A stretch of DNA of 64,000 nucleotides, from the NCBI RefSeq assembly GCF_040812395.1, contig NZ_JBFNXH010000006.1, positions 248,001-312,000 on the forward strand, given 5' to 3'. Under the pieces are notes generated by a model. It ran no database searches, was not told the DNA's origin, and saw only the letters and a list, made by a program, of their open reading frames with translations. This document shows positions 34,525 to 43,320 of this stretch, piece after piece; within the stretch, counting starts at the first letter, position 1; the number at the start of each line of letters is the position of its first letter. Source of the DNA: Paenibacillus_E sp040812395. Lineage in GTDB: Bacteria > Bacillota > Bacilli > Paenibacillales > NBRC-103111. The position numbers were made by a program, and so were the translations under genes.

Positions 34525-36128
34525 TAGAGCAAAACCTCCTGTCCGGCGTGCTGGCTAGCTGGTTGTTCGGCACGCACCCGAATCTGATCAATGCCGGAAA
34601 CAATCAAGCGGTGCTGTTGGGCAGGGTCTGCCTCGGGATACTCTTTGAGCATATGCAGGCCGCGCGTTTCTTTTCTCGCGAGGGCTGCAGTGTACATCCA
34701 GCGTGCATTCGCAAGCATCGACGCCGCTTCTCTGGTTCTCACGCGCGCTTGAACGCCCGACTCTACCTTGCCTTTCAAGTTCGCCCACAAGCCATGCAGC
34801 CGTTCCAGCGACTCACGTACGATCGGCTCGCTGCGGAAATAGTTGATATGCAGCGGAAATACTTCCTGCTGTATCGCTTTCACCAAGGAAGCCGTGTCGA
34901 TCGCTTCCTCCGTTTGCGCGCTGCTTTCGAGGCCATAGCGGCCTGCTGGACGCAGCTCTCTATCTCCTGCGCTGCGACCTTGCGCCAGTGCATATTTCGC
35001 TGCCGCGGCTCCGGACCATGTGCCGGAGGAAATGGCCCAGGAGGCGTTGAACGCGCCGCCCCCCGATTTCGCCCCCGTCACTCGCTCGCGAGTGGCCGCG
35101 TCTCCTGCGGCGTAGAGGCCAGCTACGGTTGAAGCGCAAGCAGCATCCGTCAAGCGGATGCCTCCCGTGCCGCGAACCGTTCCTTCATATCGAAGCGTGA
35201 GCGGGAACCGCTCCTTGAACGGGTCAATGCCCGCACGATCCAGCGGCAGAAAAAATATCGCATGTGAAGTTCGCAGTATGCGCTGTTTCTCTTCCGTATC
35301 CGCATGATTGAGCACTGCGTATACGGGGCCTTTGCTCAGCATCGTCGGCAAGAAATCATGCGGTCTCGGACCTCCCGCTTGCAGGACGGTGCCGTCCTCG
35401 GACGTATACGTCGCCCAGTTCAGCAGCCTGCCCCGGGTAACTGTACCGAAAGCCGCGCTGGGCGCGTACTGCCGGGTGAACTCCATGCCGGACAGCTCGG
35501 CTCCAAGCTCAGTCGCCATGAGCAAACCGTCTCCTGTAAGCACGTTGCACCCTAATCCTTTGCTTAAGTACGCGCAGCCGCCGGTTGCAATGACAACCGC
35601 ATTGGCGCGCACTTCCCATTCCTTCCCATCTAATCGCGAGATGCCTCTAGCTCCGCCCACGCCGTGCTCATCAACAAGCAGCTCTAACGCGGGTGACTGG
35701 TCTAGAATTCGAACACCGGCACGAGCAACCTGCTTGCGCATTAATTTCATGTATTCGGGGCCTTGCAAATGATCCCTCAGAGGAACGCCGTCTTCATCCC
35801 GACGGAACGGATATCCCCATTTTTCCACTTGAACAAGGCTTTCATAAACTTGATCCAAAACCCGATGAATCCATTCCGGCTCGGCCAAATAGCCGCTTTC
35901 TTTGTATCGCTGCTGGACCGCTTTTTCCCGCAATGCTTCATCTGGAGGAAGATACAGGAGATTCGTGCCTCCTGGAGCCGTAGCTCCACTCGAGCCGAGA
36001 TACCCTTTATCCACCAGAACAACCTTCGCGCCTTGCTGCGCTGCGCTCCAAGCCGCCCAAGCCCCGGCAGGGCCTCCTCCAATAACCAGCACATCAGCTT
36101 CCAATTTCTCTATTTGGGCTGAACTCAT
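34524..36128 (-). CDS. FAD-dependent oxidoreductase (fumarate reductase/AprA-like flavoprotein)
   Basis: 534 aa. N-terminal FAD site DVLVIGGGPAGAWAAWSAAQ (GxGxxG) followed by LVDKGYLGSSGATAPGG. Mid-region AVVIATGGCAYLSKGLGCNV and C-terminal VAGLYAAGDAATRERVTGAKSGGGAFN are typical of the SdhA/FrdA/AprA family. AGGGGGTAGG lies before the ATG. Between the substrate-binding protein and a ferredoxin in a sulfonate-type ABC operon, it probably carries out a redox step on the imported sulfur compound; the substrate is not known. Confidence 0.8.
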   Translation of the reverse strand: MSSAQIEKLEADVLVIGGGPAGAWAAWSAAQQGAKVVLVDKGYLGSSGATAPGGTNLLYLPPDEALREKAVQQRYKESGYLAEPEWIHRVLDQVYESLVQVEKWGYPFRRDEDGVPLRDHLQGPEYMKLMRKQVARAGVRILDQSPALELLVDEHGVGGARGISRLDGKEWEVRANAVVIATGGCAYLSKGLGCNVLTGDGLLMATELGAELSGMEFTRQYAPSAAFGTVTRGRLLNWATYTSEDGTVLQAGGPRPHDFLPTMLSKGPVYAVLNHADTEEKQRILRTSHAIFFLPLDRAGIDPFKERFPLTLRYEGTVRGTGGIRLTDAACASTVAGLYAAGDAATRERVTGAKSGGGAFNASWAISSGTWSGAAAAKYALAQGRSAGDRELRPAGRYGLESSAQTEEAIDTASLVKAIQQEVFPLHINYFRSEPIVRESLERLHGLWANLKGKVESGVQARVRTREAASMLANARWMYTAALARKETRGLHMLKEYPEADPAQQHRLIVSGIDQIRVRAEQPASQHAGQEVLL

Positions 36129-36143
36129 ATTCCTACCCCCTAG

Positions 36144-36163
36144 AGTTTTGCTGTAGCAAAACT
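36144..36163. repeat. Short palindrome before the flavoprotein gene, copy 1
   Basis: AGTTTTGCT/AGCAAAACT with a 2-base loop. The same palindrome with matching flanks occurs at 52933-52952. Both lie just upstream of the ribosome site of a minus-strand gene inside an operon. Confidence 0.75.
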
Positions 36164-36190
36164 TTCTTATGCGCTCACAAGCTTATGAAT

Positions 36191-37225
36191 TTATTTTAAA
36201 ATCCACGTGTTCACATCAAAATCTTTCTCGGCAAGCTTCTCATCCACTAAAAATTTCTTCGTTCCTTCCAACAGCTTGATACCTTCATCTGTAAAAGGAA
36301 CTTCTTTAATAGAAGAGATTGGGCTTACTTTCTTCATCAGCTCAGGCGTCGAATTGTTCAGCTCCGCCAAAAATTTATAATAGTCATCCGGCTTCGACTT
36401 CAAATCCTCCAATGCTTTCAAGCGCGCCTCATTCCAAGCTTTCGGGAAGTTGGGGTTTTTGCTCAAATAATCTTCCGTCACAACTGTTGCGCTCGTTCCA
36501 AGCAGATTCGAGTGTTTCGTCGCATCGTCAATTAGCGGATAGCCTGTATCGATCTGCTTCAAAGCGAAAACGCCTGTATTCGTCATAGCATCGATTTCTC
36601 CGCGTGCCAGCGCCGCCTCAGCATCAACACGGAGCATATGCACAATTTTGACGTCTGATAGGTTATTTTCTTTCAACAGTCCTGCTAAGTAGCGGTGATG
36701 GAAGGAACCTTTTTGTGTCGCAACGGTTTTTCCTTTTAACTCGGCTAACGTTTTGGGTCCTCCCTTTTTACCAACGAGATAACCAATATTGTCGATTAGA
36801 GGTTGTGAAATAAATCTAGTCTTCGCTCCCGTCGACTTGGCCAGAATAGCAGGCGTGTCGCCCAAGTTGCCGAAATCCAAGCGACCGCTAATCAGCGATT
36901 CGCTCATGTCCGGACCGTTCGGGAACGCTGTCAGCTTAACGTCCGTGATGCCGCTCTTTTTCAATTCTTCTTGAATAATCCCTTTATAGAAGCCCCAGCC
37001 TTCAGCTCCGCCTGGGAAATTCAGTTTGCTTGTGCCGATGTACCCGAAGTTCAACGTAGCAGGTACTTGCGCTTTAGCTGCAGGCGCCGAACTGGAAGAA
37101 GCCGTTTTGCTGCCGCCGCTCGCGCATGCTTGAGTAAAGAGGATAATGAAGGTTAATGCCAATAATAGGCCGGCAAAACGTCCCTTGCGAAATGCATTTC
37201 TGTTGCTGCGAGTAAATAGCTTCAT
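36191..37225 (-). CDS. Sulfonate/nitrate-type ABC substrate-binding lipoprotein
   Basis: 344 aa. Lipoprotein signal with hydrophobic core LLLALTFIILF and lipobox TQAC. The SsuA/TauA/NMT1 pattern is visible: LNFGYIG, LISGRLDFGNLGDTPAILAK, LAELKGKTVATQKGSFHHRYL. Delivers an organosulfur or related anion to the two permeases. Fifth gene of the operon nitroreductase-ATPase-permease-permease-binding protein-flavoprotein-ferredoxin. Confidence 0.87.
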   Translation of the reverse strand: MKLFTRSNRNAFRKGRFAGLLLALTFIILFTQACASGGSKTASSSSAPAAKAQVPATLNFGYIGTSKLNFPGGAEGWGFYKGIIQEELKKSGITDVKLTAFPNGPDMSESLISGRLDFGNLGDTPAILAKSTGAKTRFISQPLIDNIGYLVGKKGGPKTLAELKGKTVATQKGSFHHRYLAGLLKENNLSDVKIVHMLRVDAEAALARGEIDAMTNTGVFALKQIDTGYPLIDDATKHSNLLGTSATVVTEDYLSKNPNFPKAWNEARLKALEDLKSKPDDYYKFLAELNNSTPELMKKVSPISSIKEVPFTDEGIKLLEGTKKFLVDEKLAEKDFDVNTWILK

Positions 37226-37270
37226 GTGAATGACCCCTTTTCTTTGTATACATCCTATTTGAATCCTGTA

Positions 37271-38128
37271 CTAACCTTGGAAGCTTTCGCGCCATCCCAG
37301 CCATTTCTTTTCTAACCAACGGACCAAGGAATCGATCCCTTTACCAATGACCGCAAAAATAATAACACCTACAAAAATAAGTTCCGCACTCGACGTTTGC
37401 TTGCCGTAATTGATCAAAAATCCGATACCTGCCTGCGATCCGATCAGCTCCGCAACCACAAGGCCAAGCCAGGAAACCGCAACGGAAAGCCGTAATCCAA
37501 GTAAAATGCCAGGCAATGCAGCGGGAAGAATGAGCCGGAAAACTTGTTTGGATTTACTGAAATTAAGGACTCTCGCAACATCGAACAGCTTGTTGTCTAC
37601 GCTCCGAATGCCAAGAAAGGTCTGAATATACATCGGAAAGAACGCGCCGCTTGCGATGATGACAATTTTCGAAACCTCGCCAAAGCCAAACCATAAGATG
37701 ACGAGCGGTGCGATGGCCAAATGCGGAATCATCCGGAACATTTGGATCGAGGGATCAAAGAGAAATTCCAGCTTCCGCAAGAAACCTGCCAGGAATCCCA
37801 AAAGAAGCCCGAACGCCCCTCCGATCACAAAACCGATCGCCGCTCGCTGAAGCGAAATGGCCAAATGTTCGGTTAATTCTCCCGTGGCCATTAATGTTTT
37901 GAACTCAGCTGCAATTTCGAGCGGTGTGGGCAGAAAGGAAGATGAAAACAGTCCTGCATCACCCAACACCTGCCATATGACGATAATAAAAACGGGTAGG
38001 ATTGCGCCGATTACAAAATCGTTTGCTTTCTCACGAAACCAGCCTGAACGAAAGAGCGTGAACCCTCCTTCTTCGGACGGTTTGATTCGCTGCGCCGAAG
38101 ACCCCAGCGCTTTCATTGGATTGCTCAT
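37271..38128 (-). CDS. ABC permease, SsuC/TauC family (second of pair)
   Basis: 285 aa, six predicted helices. GAGGAGGAGTCAC before the ATG at 38128 sets the start (frame open to 38143). The loop LGIRSVDNKLFDVARVLNFS followed by LPAALPGILLGLRLS is the EAA motif that contacts the ATPase. It is strongly similar to the next upstream permease (38140-38916), so the pair may form a heterodimer or arose by duplication. Confidence 0.88.
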   Translation of the reverse strand: MSNPMKALGSSAQRIKPSEEGGFTLFRSGWFREKANDFVIGAILPVFIIVIWQVLGDAGLFSSSFLPTPLEIAAEFKTLMATGELTEHLAISLQRAAIGFVIGGAFGLLLGFLAGFLRKLEFLFDPSIQMFRMIPHLAIAPLVILWFGFGEVSKIVIIASGAFFPMYIQTFLGIRSVDNKLFDVARVLNFSKSKQVFRLILPAALPGILLGLRLSVAVSWLGLVVAELIGSQAGIGFLINYGKQTSSAELIFVGVIIFAVIGKGIDSLVRWLEKKWLGWRESFQG

Positions 38129-38139
38129 GTGACTCCTCC

Positions 38140-38916
38140 TCATTTCCCTTTGTAACTGTCACGCCAGCTGAGATAGCGCCGTTCTACAAGACGAACTAAC
38201 GAATCGGAGAGTATCCCAAATAATGCAAAAATGAGGATGCCTACGAATACAACCGGCGTCTTGGAAAATTGTCTGGCATCCGACATCAGATACCCAATCC
38301 CGGCCGTGGAACCCATTAGTTCCGCCACAACCAGACCCAGCCAAGCGACCCCCACCGATAATCTGACTCCCAGCAAAATATTAGGCAGCGCAGCTGGAAG
38401 AATGAGCCGGATAATTTGCTTCCAGCGGCTAAATCCAAGTACGCGCGTTACTTCAAACAGCTTGTTGTCCACACCGCGAATCCCTAGGAACGTATTAATG
38501 TAGAGCGGGAAAAACGCTCCCTTGGCAATCAACAATACCTTAGACGTTTCACCGATGCCAAACCATAAAATGAATAGCGGGGCGATCGCCAAATGCGGAA
38601 CCATTCGGATCATTTGCACGGTTGGGTCCAGCGCCTTTTCCGTCCTGCGGAATAACCCGACGATGACGCCGAAGGCTAGTCCGAGACTGCCGCCTAAAGC
38701 GAAGCCGGATATCGCCCGGACGACACTAATTTTCAAATTATCAATTAACTCCCCTGTTTGCGCTAATCGGATGCCGGCATTCGCAATTCGAAGGGGTGTA
38801 GGAAACAACAACTGTGAAATGAATCCTTGATCGCCAAGCACCTGCCATACGATAAGCAGCAGTACAGGGAAGAGCGCTCCGAGATAAATCCTATTCAAAT
38901 GTGCTTGCTGGTACAT
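38140..38916 (-). CDS. ABC permease, SsuC/TauC family (first of pair)
   Basis: 258 aa membrane protein. GGAGGTGAGAGCC before the ATG at 38916 is a near-perfect ribosome site; the frame is open to 38937 but the longer start lacks one. EAA region LGIRGVDNKLFEVTRVLGFS to LPAALPNILLGVRLS. It is followed 11 bp later by its paralogue. Two SsuC-type permeases with one ATPase is less common than the single-permease form. Confidence 0.88.
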   Translation of the reverse strand: MYQQAHLNRIYLGALFPVLLLIVWQVLGDQGFISQLLFPTPLRIANAGIRLAQTGELIDNLKISVVRAISGFALGGSLGLAFGVIVGLFRRTEKALDPTVQMIRMVPHLAIAPLFILWFGIGETSKVLLIAKGAFFPLYINTFLGIRGVDNKLFEVTRVLGFSRWKQIIRLILPAALPNILLGVRLSVGVAWLGLVVAELMGSTAGIGYLMSDARQFSKTPVVFVGILIFALFGILSDSLVRLVERRYLSWRDSYKGK

Positions 38917-38936
38917 GGCTCTCACCTCCGCTTTCA

Positions 38937-39710
38937 TCAGATGCCTGAACTATCGATTAATTCCAGCTCTTCAATTTTTTCAAACTCACTGAGCACTTTC
39001 AGGCGGAGTTCTTGAAACGAAGTCGTCGTTTTCTTCCGAGGAACCGGCAAATCGATGGAGACGATATTGCGGATCGCCCCTGGACGCGGTTTTAACACAA
39101 CAACCCGATTACCCAGGTAGATCGCCTCGTCGATATCGTGCGTCACAAAGATCATCGTCGTTTTATTCTTTTGCCAGATGTCAATGAGCACTTCCTGCAT
39201 ATGGGTTCTTGTGAAAGCATCCAGTGCGCCGAACGGTTCATCGAGCAGCAGCACTTTCGGGTTCCGCAAGAGCGCCCGCGCAATCGCAACCCGCTGAGCC
39301 ATCCCGCCGGAAAGCTCGCGAGGGTACGATTTCTGAAATCCTTCCAAACGGACAAGCTCGATGAGTTCATCGACTTTCTTCCGCACCTCGGGACTACTAA
39401 GCGATAGATCCGCTGCAATATTTTTCTCTACCGTCAACCATGGGAATAAACGCGGTTCTTGAAAAATAAAACCTTTATCAATCCCTGGCCCTTTGATCGG
39501 CTGGCCGCCTAATTGAACATTGCCGACATATTGGCTATCAAGTCCGGCAATGATCTTGAGAAGCGTGCTTTTTCCGCAGCCGCTAGGGCCGATGACAGTA
39601 ATGAACTCGCCTTCTTTAACTTGAAGATTGATGTCCTGCAGCGCCTGAACAATGCCTTTGCTCGTCTGAAACGTTTTATGTAATTGATTGATTTGCAATA
39701 ATGCTGTCAT
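38937..39710 (-). CDS. ABC ATPase, SsuB/TauB family
   Basis: 257 aa. Walker A GPSGCGKST (about residue 43), Q-loop FQEPRLFPW, signature LSGGMAQR, Walker B VLLLDEPFGALD, and the H-loop VTHDIDEAIYLG. AGGAG sits 9 bases before the ATG at 39710, so this start is preferred to 39719. It powers import with the two following permeases. Confidence 0.92.
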   Translation of the reverse strand: MTALLQINQLHKTFQTSKGIVQALQDINLQVKEGEFITVIGPSGCGKSTLLKIIAGLDSQYVGNVQLGGQPIKGPGIDKGFIFQEPRLFPWLTVEKNIAADLSLSSPEVRKKVDELIELVRLEGFQKSYPRELSGGMAQRVAIARALLRNPKVLLLDEPFGALDAFTRTHMQEVLIDIWQKNKTTMIFVTHDIDEAIYLGNRVVVLKPRPGAIRNIVSIDLPVPRKKTTTSFQELRLKVLSEFEKIEELELIDSSGI

Positions 39711-39739
39711 TTTTTGCATCTCCTGTCATTTGGATTTCA

Positions 39740-40378
39740 TCAGTTAATGGCCTGCGCCGGAAACGATCCTTCAATGATGCTTTCATGCAGCGAACGGCGG
39801 CCGTTCGGCTTCTCTTTTTCCTGAAAGCTTTCCTCCAGCAGTTCTTTCTCGCCTTGATAACCAAGCGCGATCACGGCGTGGAGGTTGTAAGCTTCAGGAA
39901 TATGAAGCGCAATCCGTGCCTGTTCCTGGTCGTACCCGCCCACTGCGCGTGTAGCTAAGCCCAATAGCTTGGCTTGCAGCGCCAGTGAAGCCCAAGCCGC
40001 CCCCGCGTCGAACGCGCTCGCTCCGTTCACTGCGCCGTCTTCCCTATATTTGGCCGAAAGGATGAGAATAAGCACTGGCGCATGGTCGGTCCATAGGCGA
40101 TTATTAGGTTTAATGAACGTTTGGAAAAGGTTCAACTGCTCCTCTGTCTTGGCAATAATGAATTTCCACGGCTGTCCGTTGCTGGAGGAAGGCGCCCACC
40201 TCGCTGCTTCCAACACGGCGTAAAGCACTTCGTCGGAAACCTGCTGGTTCGTGTAGGAACGCGGCGACCACCGGTTGAGAAATAGGGGATTCACCCCATA
40301 CTCCGCTTGGCGATTCTCACGCACCTCCGGGGAAAGCTCCTCAATAATCGCTTTAATTTCTCTTTGTAACGTACTCAT
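39740..40378 (-). CDS. Nitroreductase-family protein
   Basis: 212 aa FMN-dependent nitroreductase fold: NRWSPRSYTNQQVSDEVLYA, then EAARWAPSSSNGQPWKFIIA, and LLGLATRAVGGYDQE. The open frame reaches 40432, but that part lies inside the leader terminator; the ATG at 40378 with GAGGGTG upstream is used. First gene of the sulfonate-type operon. Probably a flavin oxidoreductase working on the imported compound; substrate unknown. Confidence 0.83.
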   Translation of the reverse strand: MSTLQREIKAIIEELSPEVRENRQAEYGVNPLFLNRWSPRSYTNQQVSDEVLYAVLEAARWAPSSSNGQPWKFIIAKTEEQLNLFQTFIKPNNRLWTDHAPVLILILSAKYREDGAVNGASAFDAGAAWASLALQAKLLGLATRAVGGYDQEQARIALHIPEAYNLHAVIALGYQGEKELLEESFQEKEKPNGRRSLHESIIEGSFPAQAIN

Positions 40379-40420
40379 TCTCAACACCCTCTCTTTGGGA
40401 ATACGATTTTTTTTCAAAAT

Positions 40421-40454
40421 AAAAAGAGACATTCCTCTGGCGAGAAAATGTCTC
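40421..40454 (-). terminator. Leader terminator/attenuator of the sulfonate-type operon
   Basis: GAGACATT (40426-40433) pairs with AATGTCTC (40447-40454), with a following U-tract from AAAAA at 40421-40425. It lies between the promoter at 40619-40647 and the first gene, so it must be bypassed for expression. Confidence 0.7.
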
Positions 40455-40612
40455 CGTTCGAACGGTAGCCATTAACAATCATAAGTTGTATCCGGTTCGG
40501 TTGCTGCTCTACGATTTATTACTAAGAGCTTATTTGTGCGGTTTCCAGATATCTGGTAAACCTGAATTCAATTCAAAGTTAATCAATAGGAATAATTAGA
40601 TTAAATAACTTA
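40455..40612 (-). promoter_or_regulatory. Structured leader RNA of unknown class
   Basis: Between the putative start site near 40612 and the terminator, the minus strand contains GGTTTACCAG/CTGGAAACC (near 40542-40565), GCTCT/AGAGC (near 40510-40533) and the palindrome CCGTTCGAACGG (40453-40464). A leader with hairpins and a terminator before a transport operon suggests attenuation. It does not fit the S-box, T-box or cobalamin consensus as far as I can see. Confidence 0.4.
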
Positions 40613-40618
40613 TCAACT

Positions 40619-40647
40619 AGATTACCATCATGTTTGCGCTTCGTCAA
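40619..40647 (-). promoter_or_regulatory. Sigma-A promoter of the sulfonate-type operon
   Basis: Minus strand TTGACG (40647-40642), 17 bases, TAATCT (40624-40619). It gives a leader of about 235 nt before the nitroreductase gene. Confidence 0.5.
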
Positions 40648-41504
40648 TTTATTTTTCTAGGAGGCAGGGTACATCGGATGCGTTGCCAGACCTAGCGCAT
40701 ACACAGCGCGTAGGGAAGGCTCGTTGGCAGGGGGTGGCGTTCCGGGGCTTGGCGGCTTGGAGACTTCACTGATCAGAAGCGCAAATAAGATTTAGCCAGG
40801 TCCAGGTCCCCCCTGAGCCTAAATCCACACGTCCATATCGGCTTATGAGCGTGCAGCTCCAATCATATGCCTTCCAAGCATAAGAAGAACGCCTAGCGGC
40901 GTCCTTGGTATGAACCATATGTTGGCTCATGGGGAGTGGACTTAAAAATGGGGTTCTGACCGTTTCTTGAAATCGTCTTTTTATTTCAAATACGGGCGCT
41001 AACGCTTCTCCACCCCAGTCCCCTCCCTTCTTCTGTTCTACTTTGAGTTGCCTTCCACTTCTCTTTTCCATCACGGGCTATCGCCCAGCTACAACGACGG
41101 AACTACGGTGCGTTATCTCTTTAAATTTCCTGTTTTTTTACCATGACGAGGAACTATGATGCGTTAAACAGGCAATTGCCAGCGTGAAACTCCTAATTTC
41201 TGATGCATAGAGCACTGCAGTTCCGCGAAACGCCCATTCAAGCCAATATGACTAGCCATAACGCACCGTGGTTCCGCTAGCCCGCTCATGATGCCGTCTT
41301 TCCAAGAATCCAATGGTTCGGGGGTGAACCGCTTACGGCACCCTCTCTCCAAACCAAGCTTGCTCCCCTTAAAACAGCAAATATATTCTGTAACCTTAAA
41401 AAAAGCGGGTTCCGCGCTGTTCGCGCGAAACCCGCTCACCGCAAGCCGCCCTGCGTCAGCTTGCACGTAATGGCCGGCGTCCTCCCTGAGGGAGCCCGAC
41501 GCCT
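40648..41504. other. Intergenic region holding repeat element copy B
   Basis: About 860 bp with no credible gene. It contains a palindromic block at 40950-41069 (shared with 51367-51510) and the F-F-R-R element at 41099-41275. The stretches 40660-40940 and 41290-41500 show nothing else that I can name. Confidence 0.6.
41099..41275. repeat. F-F-R-R dispersed element, copy B
   Basis: Sites: forward 41099-41115 and 41150-41166, reverse 41208-41224 and 41259-41275. Spacings are 51, 58 and 51 bp. The second forward site GGAACTATGATGCGTTA is close to the consensus. Confidence 0.88.
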
Positions 41505-42347
41505 TCAACCTTTTACAGCCGACCCGACAGTCAGCGCCTTTTCCACTTGTTCGCTGAAAAGCACATACACCAGAACAGTCGGCAAGCTCGCAATCGTCAT
41601 GGCAGCCCCCATTGCGCCCCAGTTCGTCGTGAACTGGCCTTGGAAGAACAGCAGTCCAAGCGGGAGCGTTTTGAGCGACTCCTTCGTGATTAAAATTAGA
41701 GCCATGGTGAATTCATTCCACGCGGACAAAAATACGAAAATCACCATCGTCGCAATCGCCGGCTTCACGATTGGCAATATAATTGTATAATACGTCCGAT
41801 AGATGCTTGCGCCATCCATGCAAGCCGACTCTTCCAGTTCAACGGGAATGCTGCGGAAGAAGCCGTAGAAAACCATGCTGGAGAATGAGATGTTGAAAGC
41901 GATATAAGGGATAATCAGCGCGCCATACGTATTGGCTAGATGAAACTCGCGCACAAGTACCGCTAGCGGAATCATAATGACTTGTACCGGAATGAACATC
42001 CCGATCACGATATAGATGCGAGCGACTTCCTTCAGACGCCACTGCATGCGGGCAACGGCGTAGGAGAACGTTACTGACAGCAGAATCGTCCCCACTACGG
42101 TTGCCGAGGCGACTAGCAGGCTATTGCCGAAATAAACAGGCACATTGAATCTCGACCAGGCATCCACATAATTCTCAAATCTAAAATGCGTCGGGAACCC
42201 AAATGGATTCGTCACGAAGATCTCATCATTATTTTTAAGCGAATAAAACACCATCCAGAGGAGCGGATAAACGGACAGTGCCGCATACACCCACAGAAAA
42301 GCCCCTAGAAGCGGATTTTTCTTTCCGAGCCTTATCATTCCTTGCAT
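41505..42347 (-). CDS. Carbohydrate ABC permease, MalG family
   Basis: 280 aa, six predicted helices. EAA loop LEESACMDGASIYRTYYTII followed by LPIVKPAIATM, typical of CUT1 sugar permeases. The N-terminal LSVYPLLWMVFYSLKNNDEI is the MalG/LacG start. Third gene of a binding protein-MalF-MalG operon. Pairs with the protein at 42364-43242. No ATPase gene is nearby, so a shared MsmX-type ATPase is probably used. Confidence 0.9.
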   Translation of the reverse strand: MQGMIRLGKKNPLLGAFLWVYAALSVYPLLWMVFYSLKNNDEIFVTNPFGFPTHFRFENYVDAWSRFNVPVYFGNSLLVASATVVGTILLSVTFSYAVARMQWRLKEVARIYIVIGMFIPVQVIMIPLAVLVREFHLANTYGALIIPYIAFNISFSSMVFYGFFRSIPVELEESACMDGASIYRTYYTIILPIVKPAIATMVIFVFLSAWNEFTMALILITKESLKTLPLGLLFFQGQFTTNWGAMGAAMTIASLPTVLVYVLFSEQVEKALTVGSAVKG

Positions 42348-42363
42348 AAATAATCAGCACTCC

Positions 42364-43242
42364 TTAAAATGTAATCCGCTCGCGGGCGATCAGCTTATTA
42401 ATGGCTAGCGTCACGATCAGGCATTCGATGACCAGGAAAGCCGCTGCCGCGCTGCCGTAACCGAATTCGCCGACGCGGAACGCGGAGCGGTACATGAGAT
42501 ATGTCAGTGTGTAGCTCGAATTGCCGGGTCCGCCGCCTGTCATAATGAACATATTGGCAAATGCGTTCAGGCCGCCTGTAATAGCCAGGACCAGGCAAAA
42601 TTTATACGTCTCGGCAAGCATCGGCACGGTGATGCGAAGATGCGCCTTGAATTTCGATGCTCCGTCAATTCGTGCCGCTTCCAGATACTGCTCGGGCACG
42701 GATTTCACGGCTGCCAGGATCAGCGCGAATTGATAGCCCATGTACTGCCAGGCGTTCACGAAAGCGATTGCGAAAATCGCTGTTTTGCTGTTCGTCAGCC
42801 AATCCTGGCGATAAGAGATGCCCAGCGCTTCAAGGATTTTATTAATTAAACCGTACTCGCTGTTATACATCGCCAGCCAGAGCTGACAAACAACCGTAAT
42901 GGACAGCACAACCGGAATGAAATAGCTGATCCGGAGCAGCTTGCTGCCTTTGAATCCTCCTGCAACCGCAAAAGCCAGCACAGAGCCGATTCCGATCTGC
43001 ACGACAGCCAAGATCACCGCAAACACAAGCCCATTGTACAACGACGTATAGAAAATGCTGTCTTGAAACAAGCGGATGTAGTTGTCCAGGAAAATAAACG
43101 TGCCTTCGCTAAGGCCGTCCCACTCGAACGTACTGCGGTAAAACGTCTGGATAATCGGATAAAACACAATAACTGTATACAAAAGGAGCGCAGGCAGCGT
43201 GAACAGGAGAATCGCCGCTTTATTGCCCATGAATTTGCTCAT
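42364..43242 (-). CDS. Carbohydrate ABC permease, MalF family
   Basis: 292 aa membrane protein. GAGGAAGTG before the ATG at 43242 sets the start; the frame to 43314 runs through an intercistronic hairpin. EAA region YLEAARIDGASKFKAHLRIT with VPMLAETYKF. Second gene of the sugar importer, 16 bp before malG. Confidence 0.9.
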   Translation of the reverse strand: MSKFMGNKAAILLFTLPALLLYTVIVFYPIIQTFYRSTFEWDGLSEGTFIFLDNYIRLFQDSIFYTSLYNGLVFAVILAVVQIGIGSVLAFAVAGGFKGSKLLRISYFIPVVLSITVVCQLWLAMYNSEYGLINKILEALGISYRQDWLTNSKTAIFAIAFVNAWQYMGYQFALILAAVKSVPEQYLEAARIDGASKFKAHLRITVPMLAETYKFCLVLAITGGLNAFANMFIMTGGGPGNSSYTLTYLMYRSAFRVGEFGYGSAAAAFLVIECLIVTLAINKLIARERITF

Positions 43243-43263
43243 GTAATCACTTCCTCTATTTAG

Positions 43264-43300
43264 TGAAAAACTCACACCGGCTAGATGATCCAGTGTGAGT
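43264..43300 (-). terminator. Intra-operon terminator-like hairpin
   Basis: ACTCACAC (43270-43277) pairs with GTGTGAGT (43293-43300), followed on the minus strand by TTTTTC. It lies between the binding-protein gene and the permeases, a common way to make more binding protein than permease. Confidence 0.75.
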
Positions 43301-43320
43301 CTTCCTATCATCAAAACTTG

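Noticed and set aside
40421..40647. SAM (S-box) riboswitch or T-box in the leader
   Set aside because: The S-box core and the T-box sequence GGGTGGNACCGCG are not present.
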